59,680 nt of DNA from Clostridia bacterium (GTDB lineage: Bacteria > Bacillota_A > Clostridia > Christensenellales > Aristaeellaceae): assembly GCA_017938645.1 (NCBI GenBank), contig JAGBBE010000181.1, positions 1-59,680 on the forward strand, in the 5' to 3' direction. Shown one piece after another: positions 8,975 to 19,194 of this stretch (the first letter of the stretch is position 1; each line of letters opens with the position of its first letter). Made by a program: the position numbers and the translations under genes. The notes beneath the pieces are model-generated. The model worked only from the letters and a program-made list of their open reading frames with translations, was not told the DNA's origin and made no database searches.

Positions 8975-10458
8975 ATGTGATAAGGCGCGCGCTGCGCCCG
9001 GTCAAGGGCAGGATCAGGCTGATGCGCATGTGGAAGGGCTTTGCTGTCGGCATGCTTTGCGCTGGCACGGCCTGCCTGGGCGTCATGATCGCATCGTTTC
9101 TGGTTCCCATTCGCGAAAAGCTGTATCTGTGCGGCGCGGCATTGATTGCGCTGCCGGTACTCTTGGCAACCGTTCAGCTGCTGCGGCCGGTGCGGGATGC
9201 GCTGGCCGCTCAGACAGCCGACCATCATGGGCTGAAGGAGCGCGCGCAGACCGCGCTGGCCATGTCCGGTGATGAGGCCATAACTCAGCTTCAGCGTGAG
9301 GATACCCTCTCCGCACTGGCACGGTTTGATTGCAGGACCATCCCCTTTCCCCGCATGCGCAGGATTTTTGCGCTCGCTGCAGGAATCACCGCCCTCGCCG
9401 CTGTGCTCTTTCTGCTGCCCAACCCTCAGAACGCCGCAATCAACCGTGCCATCGCCTTCGAAAAGATGATGGAGGAATCTGCCCGGCGCGCCGAGGAAGA
9501 GGCCGATAAAGCAAGCGGCGAGCTATCCGAAAAGGACCGGATGGAGCTTCACCGCCTGATGACCGATCTGAGCCGCGAGCTCCGGCGATCTGAAAATGAA
9601 ATGGACGCGCTGCTCGCCATCAGCAAGGCCGAAGAACGACTGGAAGCCCTCCGCAGCAGCATGGCCGGCGAGGCGCTTGAGCAGATACTGGCCGCGCTGA
9701 ACGCCCAGGGACTGAACGCGCTGGCAGAGGCACTTGAAAGCGGCGATGCACAGGCCTTGGAAGAATCCCTTGAATCTATAGACGCCGAATCGCTCAAAGC
9801 CGCCGCCGAACAGCTCAGCGGTGAAGCACAGGATCTCATGAATACCGCTGCGCTGGCGCTGTCCTCGGGCAATCCTCAGGGAGCCATGAGTGCGCTTACA
9901 CAGCTTCAATCTGCAGCGCAGTCCGGCGCCGCATCCCAGCTCGGCAGCGCATCCCGCACCCTCTCCGCCCTGCGCGCATCTGCCGGAAATTCCGATCAGG
10001 GGCAAGGCGGCCAGGGCAGTCAGGGACAAAGCGGGCAAAACACTCAAGGTGGACAGGGACAGGGCGGACAAAACGGACAGGGCAACCAGGCAGGTTCCGG
10101 CGCGGGTCAGGGCTCTACCAATCAGGAGCAGAGCGGCTCTGGTTCGCAGGGCGGCTCAAATCGCGGGGCCAATGATCCTCACTACCGGGAAACGGCTTAT
10201 GAGCGCATCTACGATCCCACCCGTTTGAACACCTCCCAGACCGATCTTTCTGCCCAAAGCGATACAGGCGAGGGCGAATCCATGCAGGTGCAGTTGGGTC
10301 CCGGCGCGGGAACCATGGGTGGCAGCGTGCCCTACGATCAGGTTGTATACGAATACGCTGAAGCCGCTGCACAGGCTGCCGACAACCAGAACCTGACCGC
10401 ACAGGAGCGCGGCTGGGTCAACGCCTATTTTGCTTCGCTGACCGACGAACAGAATTAA
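8971..10458 (+). CDS. Membrane protein with Gln/Gly-rich low-complexity region
   Basis: The 495-residue product has two membrane helices near the N-terminus (about 25-70) and another near 130-150. A long alanine- and glutamate-rich helical region (160-330) follows, likely coiled coil. A Gln-Gly-Ser repeat region (about 335-395) comes next, ending in a short acidic tail. It resembles DUF4175-like proteins that accompany MoxR-DUF58-vWA operons, but I cannot assign it firmly. The repeat region may be a flexible extracytoplasmic linker. Its start overlaps the permease stop (ATGA). Confidence 0.6.
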   Translation: MNVIRRALRPVKGRIRLMRMWKGFAVGMLCAGTACLGVMIASFLVPIREKLYLCGAALIALPVLLATVQLLRPVRDALAAQTADHHGLKERAQTALAMSGDEAITQLQREDTLSALARFDCRTIPFPRMRRIFALAAGITALAAVLFLLPNPQNAAINRAIAFEKMMEESARRAEEEADKASGELSEKDRMELHRLMTDLSRELRRSENEMDALLAISKAEERLEALRSSMAGEALEQILAALNAQGLNALAEALESGDAQALEESLESIDAESLKAAAEQLSGEAQDLMNTAALALSSGNPQGAMSALTQLQSAAQSGAASQLGSASRTLSALRASAGNSDQGQGGQGSQGQSGQNTQGGQGQGGQNGQGNQAGSGAGQGSTNQEQSGSGSQGGSNRGANDPHYRETAYERIYDPTRLNTSQTDLSAQSDTGEGESMQVQLGPGAGTMGGSVPYDQVVYEYAEAAAQAADNQNLTAQERGWVNAYFASLTDEQN

Positions 10459-10468
10459 AGGAGTCAAT

Positions 10469-11449
<981 letters not shown>

Positions 11450-11459
11450 GGTATGAACC

Positions 11460-12314
11460 ATGCTGAGCGATACATTTTTGAACCGGCTGGACGCACTGCG
11501 CCTTGCCATGAAAAATCCCGCCAGCGGCGGCGCGGGCGGATTGCGGCGTTCGCGCAGTCTCGGTTCGTCGGCGGAATTTTCCGACTTCCGGGAATATGCG
11601 CCCGGCGACGACATCCGCAGGCTGGACTGGAACGCCTACGCCCGCTTCGACAGGCTGTTTATGAAGCTGTTCATGGAGGAGCAGGAATCCGTGGTGACCG
11701 TCATCGTGGACGGCAGCGCATCCATGAACGCCAAGCGCGACGATGCAATCAAGGCCGCGGAAGCCATCGGCTACCTCGCATTGAGCGGCGGCGACAGGCT
11801 GCGCATCGCCTGGACCGGCGAGGACGGCGCATCTCTTTCGCCCTTCCTGTCCGGACGCAGGGCATATCCGCAGATGACGGATTTTCTTGCGCGGCAATCC
11901 ATGCGCGGAAAAACCGCGCTGACTTCTGGCGTCCGCCGCATTGATCCCTTCCCCAAGGGCATGAGCTTTGTAATCAGCGACGGCTACATAGAGGATAGGC
12001 TGGACAGGCTGCTGGATCTGCTGCGCTACAAGCGTCAGGAGGCGGCGTTTGTCCACGTCCTCTCCCCCTTTGAGATGAAACCTGACCTGGAGGGCGCGGT
12101 GAAGCTGCAGGACGCGGAAGGCGCGCCCGATCTGGACATTCTCGCCGACGGCGCGACGCTCAGGCTGTATCAGACCGCGCTGGACGCATTTTTGAAACAG
12201 GCCCGCGAAGCCTGCCATCGGCGCGGCGCACCCTACCTGCTGCTGTGCGGCGATGTTCCCTTTGAGGAAGGCTTCCTGCCCGTCATGGCCCGCAGCGGCA
12301 TGATCGCACCATAA
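11460..12314 (+). CDS. DUF58 domain protein
   Basis: This 284-residue protein carries the DUF58 hallmark EYAPGDDIRRLDWNAYARF (about 43-61) followed by LFMKLFMEEQE. A degenerate vWA-like segment VIVDGSASMNAKRD (about 81-94) retains a DxSxS metal-site pattern. DUF58 proteins work with MoxR ATPases and Bat-type vWA proteins; the molecular task is unsettled. It starts ten bases after the MoxR stop and is clearly cotranscribed. Confidence 0.88.
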   Translation: MLSDTFLNRLDALRLAMKNPASGGAGGLRRSRSLGSSAEFSDFREYAPGDDIRRLDWNAYARFDRLFMKLFMEEQESVVTVIVDGSASMNAKRDDAIKAAEAIGYLALSGGDRLRIAWTGEDGASLSPFLSGRRAYPQMTDFLARQSMRGKTALTSGVRRIDPFPKGMSFVISDGYIEDRLDRLLDLLRYKRQEAAFVHVLSPFEMKPDLEGAVKLQDAEGAPDLDILADGATLRLYQTALDAFLKQAREACHRRGAPYLLLCGDVPFEEGFLPVMARSGMIAP

Positions 12315-12327
12315 AGGAGTACCCGAA

Positions 12328-14118
12328 ATGACGTTTCTCAACCCTCTGTTCGCCTGGGGATTTCTCTCTCTGGCGGTCATCCTCGCACTGTACCTGCTGA
12401 AAAGGAAATATGAAACCCGGCAGGTTCCTAGCACCTTTCTCTGGCGCAGGGCGAGCCTCGATACATCCGCCAACCGACCGTTTCAGCGTCTTAAGCGAAA
12501 TATCCTGCTGCCCATTCAGCTGCTGATGGCCGCCGTGCTGGTGCTTGCGCTGATGCGCCCGATGCTGCCCGGCGGGGTCGGCGGCGAGACAGTGATGATC
12601 TTCGACCTGTCCGCCAGCATGCAGGCCGCGGACGGCGGCAAATCTCGCCTTGACGAGGCCATTGAAGCGGCAAGCGGCATGATCGACGGCATGAACTCGG
12701 GCGATGCGCTGACCATCCTCGCGGCGGGCGACGATACCCGCCAGTGCCTCACGCGTTCGACCGACCGCGACGCAGCGCGCAGGGTATTGAAGAGCCTTGT
12801 TCCGTCGAACGGCTCCGGGGATCTCTCCGGCGCGCTCTCCCTCGCGCAGGCGATGCAGCGGGAGGTGGAAGGGCTCAGCATCGTCGTCTTTTCCGATGAC
12901 TATGTGCCGGATGCGGGCGTCGCCGTTCACAACGCCGCAAAGGGGCTCGACAACCGCGCCGTTCTCTCCTTCACCGTGGAGGGCGGAACCGGCTATGCGC
13001 GCGTTATGAACTATGGCTCAGAAGTTGAAGTCACGCTGGCCTGCTACGCCGAAGGCGCGCTGTGCGACGCGCGGACCCTGCACATTCCCGCGGGGGAATC
13101 CGCAGGCACGGCGCCCAACGTGCCGGACTGCCGCTGGGCATACGTAGAGATTCAGGAGCGCGACGCCATTCATACCGACAACCGGCTCTACCATGTGGCC
13201 AGACTGGAAAGCGACTATACGGTTGCGCTGTCGGGCGAGGGAAGCATCTTTCTGGAGCGCGCCATCGCCCTGCGCGAGGATATAAAGATCGTCCGCACGA
13301 CGGATGAGGAGCGTGCGTCCATCGCCGCCGACCTGTATGTTTACGGCGATTCTCCGCTGCTTTTCTCTCTGGATGCAGAACAGACAAACCTGCAATTTGG
13401 AGAAGCACTCGCACCCGAAGGTACATTGAGCCTGTCCGGCAGGGACGATCTGACCGCAGGTCTCACGCTCTCCGGCGTTGCCGTCCGCGAATACCGCCCT
13501 GTCATCGGAGGAAAAACGCTGATGACCATCGACGGACAGAGCGTCATGGCCGCCGATGGGCGCAGCGTTGCGCTGGGCTTTGACATTCACGATACCACTC
13601 TTCCGATGAAGTACGATTTCCCGATTCTGGTGCAGAACATCCTTTCAGCGCTTCTTCCGCAGGCTGCGGCCGATGTGGGCGACGGAACCTGCGGTGAAAC
13701 CGTAGAAATCCCCGTCCCGCCGGACTGCAAGAGCGCATGGATCGAATCCCCCGGCGGAAAAAAGACGCAGCTCTCCATGGTGCAATCCGATAAATCGGCC
13801 TCGGGCGCATACCGGCTGGCCGTAATCACCAATCCCGGCAGAAGCGGCTCGCAGCTGTCTATGGCGGAAAACGGCGCCGTGCGCTTTGCCGATACCGCCG
13901 AAGCGGGATTGTACACCCTCTCCACCGAGAACGGCGAACGATACTTTTCCCTGCACATGCCCCTTTCCGAGAGCGACGTTCGCAGTGTTGCGCCCAGCGT
14001 GGATTCCGAGGGCTCAAACGCAACGTTTGAAAGCGGAAGGGAGCTGACGCAGATACTGATCGCGCTGTTTCTAGCGCTTCTGATGATTGAATGGGTGGTG
14101 AGACGACGTGTGGCTTGA
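12328..14118 (+). CDS. BatA-like membrane protein with vWA domain
   Basis: The 596-residue protein starts with the BatA-type N-terminus NPLFAWGFLSLAVILALYLL (about 5-24) and RQVPSTFLWRRA. A second helix lies near 57-72. The vWA domain begins at MIFDLSASMQ (about 91-100) with an intact DxSxS metal site. The middle is beta-rich and a membrane helix closes the C-terminus (LIALFLALLMIEWVV). The topology suggests an envelope-facing complex partner of MoxR/DUF58. Its stop overlaps the next start by 11 bases. Confidence 0.82.
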   Translation: MTFLNPLFAWGFLSLAVILALYLLKRKYETRQVPSTFLWRRASLDTSANRPFQRLKRNILLPIQLLMAAVLVLALMRPMLPGGVGGETVMIFDLSASMQAADGGKSRLDEAIEAASGMIDGMNSGDALTILAAGDDTRQCLTRSTDRDAARRVLKSLVPSNGSGDLSGALSLAQAMQREVEGLSIVVFSDDYVPDAGVAVHNAAKGLDNRAVLSFTVEGGTGYARVMNYGSEVEVTLACYAEGALCDARTLHIPAGESAGTAPNVPDCRWAYVEIQERDAIHTDNRLYHVARLESDYTVALSGEGSIFLERAIALREDIKIVRTTDEERASIAADLYVYGDSPLLFSLDAEQTNLQFGEALAPEGTLSLSGRDDLTAGLTLSGVAVREYRPVIGGKTLMTIDGQSVMAADGRSVALGFDIHDTTLPMKYDFPILVQNILSALLPQAAADVGDGTCGETVEIPVPPDCKSAWIESPGGKKTQLSMVQSDKSASGAYRLAVITNPGRSGSQLSMAENGAVRFADTAEAGLYTLSTENGERYFSLHMPLSESDVRSVAPSVDSEGSNATFESGRELTQILIALFLALLMIEWVVRRRVA

Positions 14119-16753
14119 TTTTTCGCATCCGTATCTGCTTGCGCTGGTTCCCCTCTGCACGGGTTTCGTGTATGTTGCCGCACGGCGCAGGCCCTCTAAA
14201 AGTAAAAAATCGCGCATATCCCATGCGCTGCGGTATGTGATGGTCTCTCTGACGGCGCTCGCACTCGCAGGCGCAAGCATCCCCACCGGCAGCGGAGACA
14301 AGGCCGCGTGGATTTTGGTGGACGCTTCCGCGTCGATGGCGAACCGTCGTCACGAGGTTGATCGCATCGTTCAGGATGCCATCTCCTCGGCGGATGAGGA
14401 TCAGAAGATCGGCGTGATCGCCTACGGCAAGAACGCCATGGTTGAGGTTCCTCTCTCCGATTCCCCGAATTACGGCGGCGTTTCCACGGCGATCGACGCT
14501 TCTGCCAGTGATCTCTCCCAGGCGCTCGCGCTGGCGGGCGCGCTGCTGCCCTCCGACGCATCGGGCGGCATTGCCGTCGTCAGCGACGGCCAGCTGGAGG
14601 ACGCGGACGCATCCGCGCTCGCAAGCCGCGGCGTCGCCGTCAATACCTGGTGCATATCCTCCGCAAAACAGGCGGACGCGCAGGCAACCCGGCTGGATCT
14701 GCCCGACACGGCCTATCAGGGCCAGAGCGTGCCCGTGACGGTCACGGTGCACGCCACGGTTCCCGGCGACGCAACGATCGTGCTCTCCGCCAACGGCAAA
14801 AACTCCGCGACCCGAAGCGTCGCCCTGCGCAGCGGCGAAAACACCTTCGTGTTCCGCAATATCGCGAAGCAGCCCGGCGTCGTCACCTATGAGGCGCAGG
14901 TCATTATGTCCGGCGACGGCGTTTCCCAGAACGACCGCGCCGCAGCGTATATCACCGTCTCCGGCGCGCCCAGCGTTCTCATCGTCGAGGGACAGAACGG
15001 CGCGGGCGGCGAGCTTGGCAAGATGCTGCGCGCAGCCGGCATGGCCATAGAAACCCTCTCCCCCGCCCTGCTGCCCGGGAATATGGGAGAGCTGAGGGCA
15101 TATCACGCCGTCGCGCTGGTCAATGTGGACGCGGATGCGCTGACCAATGGGCAGATCGCCGCGCTGGATGCAGCCGCCAAGGAGCTGGGCGTCGGCGTGG
15201 CCGTGTTCGGCGGCGACAGCAGCTATGCGCTGGGCGGCTATCGCGGCAGCGCACTGGAAAGCATGCTGCCCGTGACCATCGACGTGAAAAACAAGGCGGA
15301 TCTTCCGTCCACAGCGCTGGTGCTGGTGATCGACAAATCCGGCTCCATGACCGACGCGCAGTACGGCGTGACCCGGCTGGACGTGGCCAAGGAGGCCGCC
15401 TGCAGGGCGATCGAGGTATTGAACGAGCAGGACTTCGCGGGCGTGATCGCCTTTGACGACGCGGGCAAGTGGGTGGTTCCGCTCGCAAACGTCACGGACG
15501 TTGCCTCCATGCAGGAGCAGATCGGTACGATCCGTCCGGGCGGCGGCACCGCCTTCTATACGCCACTCGCCATGGCCTGCGATGCGCTGACCCATGTGAC
15601 CGCCCGGCACAAGCACGTCATCTTTCTGACGGACGGCGAATCCGGCGACCGGGGCTATGAAGCCCTCGCAGAAAGCATGGCGGCGCAGGGCGTCACGCTG
15701 ACCACCGTGGCGGTCGGCAGCGGCGCGGATGTTCGCGTCATGCGGCGGCTTGCGGAGCTGGGCGGCGGGCGCGCCTACGCAGCGGGACAGTTTGACAACG
15801 TGCCGAAGATTTTCACCAAGGAAACCCTTCTGATTGCCGGCACCTATGTGCAGAACCGCAGCTTCACGCCCATCGTCACCGACGATTCCCTGACGGACTA
15901 CGATGGTTTCCCCATCCTTGACGGCTATCTTGCGACCACGGAAAAGGCGCTGGCGACGGTATCACTCATCAGCGACCGCGAGGATCCGATCCTCGCCTGG
16001 TGGCAGTACGGCGCAGGGCGCGTGCTGTGCTGGACAAGCGACGTGCAGGGTGTATGGAGCAAAAATTTTCTCGCCTGGGACGACGCGGTTTCCTTCTTCA
16101 GCGGCATGATTTCCCACATTCTGCCCGTTCGTGAGCAGGCGGGCGAGATGCAGCTTGAAAACGGAATTCTCAGCTACACAGCCGCCGAGGCCGCTGAGAA
16201 TGCGCAGGTTTTCGCGCAGGTGCTCTGCCCGAACGGCGCGATGAAAAACATCGCTTTGGAGCAGGTCTCGCCGATGCGGTATGAAGCAAAGCTTGAAGCC
16301 AATGAAACCGGCGCGTATGCGGTGCAGATCGAAATGCGCAGGGACGGCGAACGCATCGCATCTCTGGACGGCGGCGCAGTTGTTCCCTATTCGCAGGAAT
16401 ACGATCAGTGCATCGTCGATACCGGCGCGCTTCAGCGGCTCAGCGCGGACACCGGAGGCGCTTATACCCAGGACGCGTCCGCCCTGCTCTCCTTCCCCGA
16501 TGCTCCCGCCCGGACGCGCCGTCCGCTCCAGCCGTGGCTGCTGATCGCCGCCCTGATCCTGCTGCTTGCGGATATCGCACAGCTGCGCCTCAACTGGGAA
16601 AAGGCCATACCGAAGCATGTGGAGGCGAGGGACCAAAGGCCTATTCCGCCCAAAAAGAAAAAGCCTGAGCGCGAGCCCAGGAAACAAACATCTGATCCTG
16701 CCGGAACCTCCGAACAGCTTTGGCAGAATCTGCAGAAGAAGCAGCGACTGTAA
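14108..16753 (+). CDS. Large membrane protein with two vWA-type metal sites
   Basis: The start is GTG at 14108 inside the previous gene. The 881-residue protein has two N-terminal helices. A first vWA-like segment follows (ILVDASASMANRR, about 72-84), then an Ig-like region, then a GATase1-like segment around VLIVEGQNGAGGELG (about 295). A second canonical vWA domain is at LVLVIDKSGSMTDAQ (about 402-416). A late membrane helix (WLLIAALILLLADIAQL) precedes a basic cytoplasmic tail. Two complete DxSxS sites in one protein is notable. Likely works with the adjacent MoxR ATPase (inference from order). Confidence 0.82.
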   Translation: MWLDFSHPYLLALVPLCTGFVYVAARRRPSKSKKSRISHALRYVMVSLTALALAGASIPTGSGDKAAWILVDASASMANRRHEVDRIVQDAISSADEDQKIGVIAYGKNAMVEVPLSDSPNYGGVSTAIDASASDLSQALALAGALLPSDASGGIAVVSDGQLEDADASALASRGVAVNTWCISSAKQADAQATRLDLPDTAYQGQSVPVTVTVHATVPGDATIVLSANGKNSATRSVALRSGENTFVFRNIAKQPGVVTYEAQVIMSGDGVSQNDRAAAYITVSGAPSVLIVEGQNGAGGELGKMLRAAGMAIETLSPALLPGNMGELRAYHAVALVNVDADALTNGQIAALDAAAKELGVGVAVFGGDSSYALGGYRGSALESMLPVTIDVKNKADLPSTALVLVIDKSGSMTDAQYGVTRLDVAKEAACRAIEVLNEQDFAGVIAFDDAGKWVVPLANVTDVASMQEQIGTIRPGGGTAFYTPLAMACDALTHVTARHKHVIFLTDGESGDRGYEALAESMAAQGVTLTTVAVGSGADVRVMRRLAELGGGRAYAAGQFDNVPKIFTKETLLIAGTYVQNRSFTPIVTDDSLTDYDGFPILDGYLATTEKALATVSLISDREDPILAWWQYGAGRVLCWTSDVQGVWSKNFLAWDDAVSFFSGMISHILPVREQAGEMQLENGILSYTAAEAAENAQVFAQVLCPNGAMKNIALEQVSPMRYEAKLEANETGAYAVQIEMRRDGERIASLDGGAVVPYSQEYDQCIVDTGALQRLSADTGGAYTQDASALLSFPDAPARTRRPLQPWLLIAALILLLADIAQLRLNWEKAIPKHVEARDQRPIPPKKKKPEREPRKQTSDPAGTSEQLWQNLQKKQRL

Positions 16754-16782
16754 AGCGCTGAGAATAGAAGGGAGAAATTGCA

Positions 16783-17220
16783 ATGAAGAGTATCAAGCCG
16801 GGCAGAGGCCCCTCCATGATGGGCGTCGTGATGGGAATCGTAGCGGCTTTATTCGGCGTTCTTTGGATTGCCGGAGCCATGAGTATGACCTCTGGCATGG
16901 ACAGTTTCACATTCTACGAAGATCCCATGATGAGCGCCTTTGACGCGATCTTCCCGCTGTTCGGCGTGCTGTTTGTGATCGCCGCCATCGCCGGCGTGGT
17001 CTACAACTATAAAAACGCTACTGGCAAGAACCGTTATTCGGAATTTGACGTCGTTGACGGCGATGAGGAGCCCGATCCCCTGAACGAGCGCTTCGGCGAA
17101 CATAAAGACGGTGAAAAAGAACGACATGCGGGCGCATTCTGCCCTTACTGCGGAAATGAGATCGAGGGCGATCACCTGTACTGCGACCGGTGCGGCAAGA
17201 AGCTCCGCAGCCGGGGCTAA
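16783..17220 (+). CDS. Small membrane protein with C-terminal zinc ribbon
   Basis: This 145-residue protein has two membrane helices (about 14-36 and 53-74), an acidic linker, and a C-terminal CPYCGNEIEGDHLYCDRCGK motif with four cysteines in a zinc-ribbon spacing. Its role is unknown. It follows the large vWA gene after 29 bases with GAAGGGAG as ribosome binding site, and is probably the last gene of the main operon. Confidence 0.7.
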   Translation: MKSIKPGRGPSMMGVVMGIVAALFGVLWIAGAMSMTSGMDSFTFYEDPMMSAFDAIFPLFGVLFVIAAIAGVVYNYKNATGKNRYSEFDVVDGDEEPDPLNERFGEHKDGEKERHAGAFCPYCGNEIEGDHLYCDRCGKKLRSRG

Positions 17221-17254
17221 TCCTGTTATTAGACGAGATAAGGAGGTTGTCACC

Positions 17255-17698
17255 ATGAAGAAGCTGATCGTTTTGATCCTTACATTGCTTTTCTGCCTGC
17301 CGGCCTGTGCAGAGCCCCTTCTGCAGGAGGAACACATATTGACTTCGCCGTTTGCCGACGAAATTGCCTCCTTTGGATTTGAACAGAAGCTGGAAGGCTT
17401 TGTAGAGCCCGGGGATTGCGTGGTTCGCGCACGCTATCTGCTGCGCCTGCCGGAGGATATCACCAATTTAGATGAACATATCCTCACCGCCTACTCCGGC
17501 ATGGAGAGCATCCAACTCATCGAATACGGTTTCCCCTACATCGGATCGATTCTACAAAGCGGCTTCGTCTGCGTCGGCGTTGACAGCGCAGGCGATTTGC
17601 ACATACTGCCCACGCCTTCGGACATCGTCGCCAGAACCTATGACAGGAGCATCTTTGACTGCATCGATATCATTTGCCTGGATGATGGAACACTTTGA
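17255..17698 (+). CDS. Small exported protein
   Basis: The start is ATG 17255, preceded by AAGGAGG. The 147-residue product begins with a signal peptide (KKLIVLILTLLFCLPACA); the cysteine sits where cleavage would occur, so a lipoprotein is possible though the lipobox is imperfect. The mature part is mixed alpha/beta with no family I recognise. It sits between two other membrane or exported proteins on the same strand. Confidence 0.65.
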   Translation: MKKLIVLILTLLFCLPACAEPLLQEEHILTSPFADEIASFGFEQKLEGFVEPGDCVVRARYLLRLPEDITNLDEHILTAYSGMESIQLIEYGFPYIGSILQSGFVCVGVDSAGDLHILPTPSDIVARTYDRSIFDCIDIICLDDGTL

Positions 17699-17736
17699 TG
17701 GCAGGGCCAGTTGAAGCACAAAGGAGGTATTGGGCC

Positions 17737-18666
17737 ATGAAGAAAAAGGGATTCATCCTCGCTGCAATCTTTATAGTGTTTTTGTGCATCGGCGTATGGT
17801 TCAATATGCAGCGGGGACTCTACCTTCAGGATACTTTCTGGAAGCTCGGTCCTGATGGCGCATACGTTTCCCCCCGAGGCGATGCCATCCGCTATTCTGA
17901 AACCGATGGCTACCATCTGAATTTCAATGGCAATATGCTGACCGTGCAGGTTGAAAATCATGCAGACGGCAGCTATCGCTTCGATTTTTCGGACGGGATC
18001 GCCATGGAAACCGCGGATGAATCGAGCATGCTTCTCCAAATTGGCGGCGTCGTATTGGCCGGAGAGATGGATTATATCGTCACCGATGTCAATTCAAATC
18101 ATTTCCACTTCGTCCGGGCAAGCGAAACCATCCATGAACCATTCTATGATGAGAGCGGAAAAAAGATCGGCAAAAATGTCAGCCTTGTGGCAGACACCGG
18201 TGAGATCATCAATTTCAACGAAATATGGTATGGGCATCCGGAATACAGTGATTCCGCGCGTGAAACCATCACCATCCACAATGGCACGCGGCTCAGCTAT
18301 GAGGATCTCCACACCAAGCTGTTTCAGAACGCGGCCGGAGAATATTTGCTCGACGCCAACCGGCTGACGCAGATTGAAACCTCCGATGGCTATATTGACC
18401 GTGGATACATGGTCTCCTTCATGCTGTCAATAGCTGAGAAAAAAGTTGAGTACCGCGGCAGCGCCGCCGCAATCGCGCTCTACTGTTGTGTTTACCTGAT
18501 CGGCGCGGCCTCCTTCCTCCTGCCAGAGCATGCGGCTTTCTTCGGTTCCCGCTGGCGTTTCAAAAATGAGCCCGAGCTTTCCGACGAAGGTCTGATGGCC
18601 GTGCAGGCAGGAAATATCATCGTCATGTTACTGGCCATTGCAGCTTTGTTCATCCCCTTCCTCTAA
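17737..18666 (+). CDS. Membrane protein of unknown function, 309 aa
   Basis: The start is ATG 17737 after AAGGAGG. An N-terminal membrane helix (GFILAAIFIVFLCIGVWF, about 5-22) anchors a long beta-rich outer domain. Two further helices lie near the C-terminus (about 247-265 and 290-308). I do not recognise the family. It is the last gene before a terminator-like hairpin at 18,761. Confidence 0.65.
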   Translation: MKKKGFILAAIFIVFLCIGVWFNMQRGLYLQDTFWKLGPDGAYVSPRGDAIRYSETDGYHLNFNGNMLTVQVENHADGSYRFDFSDGIAMETADESSMLLQIGGVVLAGEMDYIVTDVNSNHFHFVRASETIHEPFYDESGKKIGKNVSLVADTGEIINFNEIWYGHPEYSDSARETITIHNGTRLSYEDLHTKLFQNAAGEYLLDANRLTQIETSDGYIDRGYMVSFMLSIAEKKVEYRGSAAAIALYCCVYLIGAASFLLPEHAAFFGSRWRFKNEPELSDEGLMAVQAGNIIVMLLAIAALFIPFL

Positions 18667-18760
18667 GCAAGCTCTCGCGCAGCAGTCTCATCCTCAATCA
18701 GTTTCCTGCTTCCAAAGCATGGAGCATCTTTCATAGGGAATACTTTTGTGCAACTCTGGA

Positions 18761-18798
18761 AAGCCCGCTGTCTTTTTCTGGACTCGCGGGCTTCTTTT
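18761..18798 (+). terminator. Rho-independent terminator
   Basis: AAGCCCGC (18761-18768) pairs with GCGGGCTT (18786-18793), followed by CTTTTATT. It lies about 95 bases after the last gene of the host-like block and marks the end of plus-strand transcription. The stretch from here to 18,942 otherwise holds only a ribosome-binding-like GGAGGG repeated twice. Confidence 0.65.
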
Positions 18799-18942
18799 AT
18801 TCACCTGCGGAAAGGAGGGATCGTTTTTGCACCAACTGATTCATCTCCAGAGAGGAGGGATGCAACTTAAAAGCAGTCTCATGTTGGCATGCCTCGACTG
18901 ATGCTGTGTATTTGGAACCGACAACTTCAAGGAGGAAAAAAT

Positions 18943-19194
18943 ATGAATGATGGAGGATTTCTCAGATTTGCTTACGCCCATATACTTGAAGAAGAGTTCG
19001 CCAACGATGAACGCCGCATGGCGGCCGCACTCAGAGTCAGCGAAAACACATTGCATCGAGCGGTCAAGTATGACGGATCGCCGTCCTCGATGGTATTTTG
19101 GAAGCAGCTCCTCTACTACTGTGCGAAACACGGCGTCAGCGTTGACAGGCTGCTTTCTCTCTACGTACAGGAAATGGACGGATTACTTCTTTGA
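18943..19194 (+). CDS. Small HTH-like DNA-binding protein
   Basis: The start is ATG 18943 after AAGGAGGAAAAAAT. The 83-residue product has a helical segment RRMAAALRVSENTLHRAVK (about 23-41) that looks like a helix-turn-helix, and a C-terminal VSVDRLLSLY. The same layout, ending SISVDEVLHAY, appears in the gene at 20,582, so the two are probably distant paralogues. Its end overlaps the convergent gene below by 12 bases. Likely a regulator; target unknown. Confidence 0.6.
   Translation: MNDGGFLRFAYAHILEEEFANDERRMAAALRVSENTLHRAVKYDGSPSSMVFWKQLLYYCAKHGVSVDRLLSLYVQEMDGLLL

Noticed and set aside
13859..15616. Long minus-strand open frame opposite the vWA genes
   Set aside because: It is antisense to two well-supported genes, is rich in His, Gly and Arg as expected of GC-rich shadows, and has no ribosome binding site.
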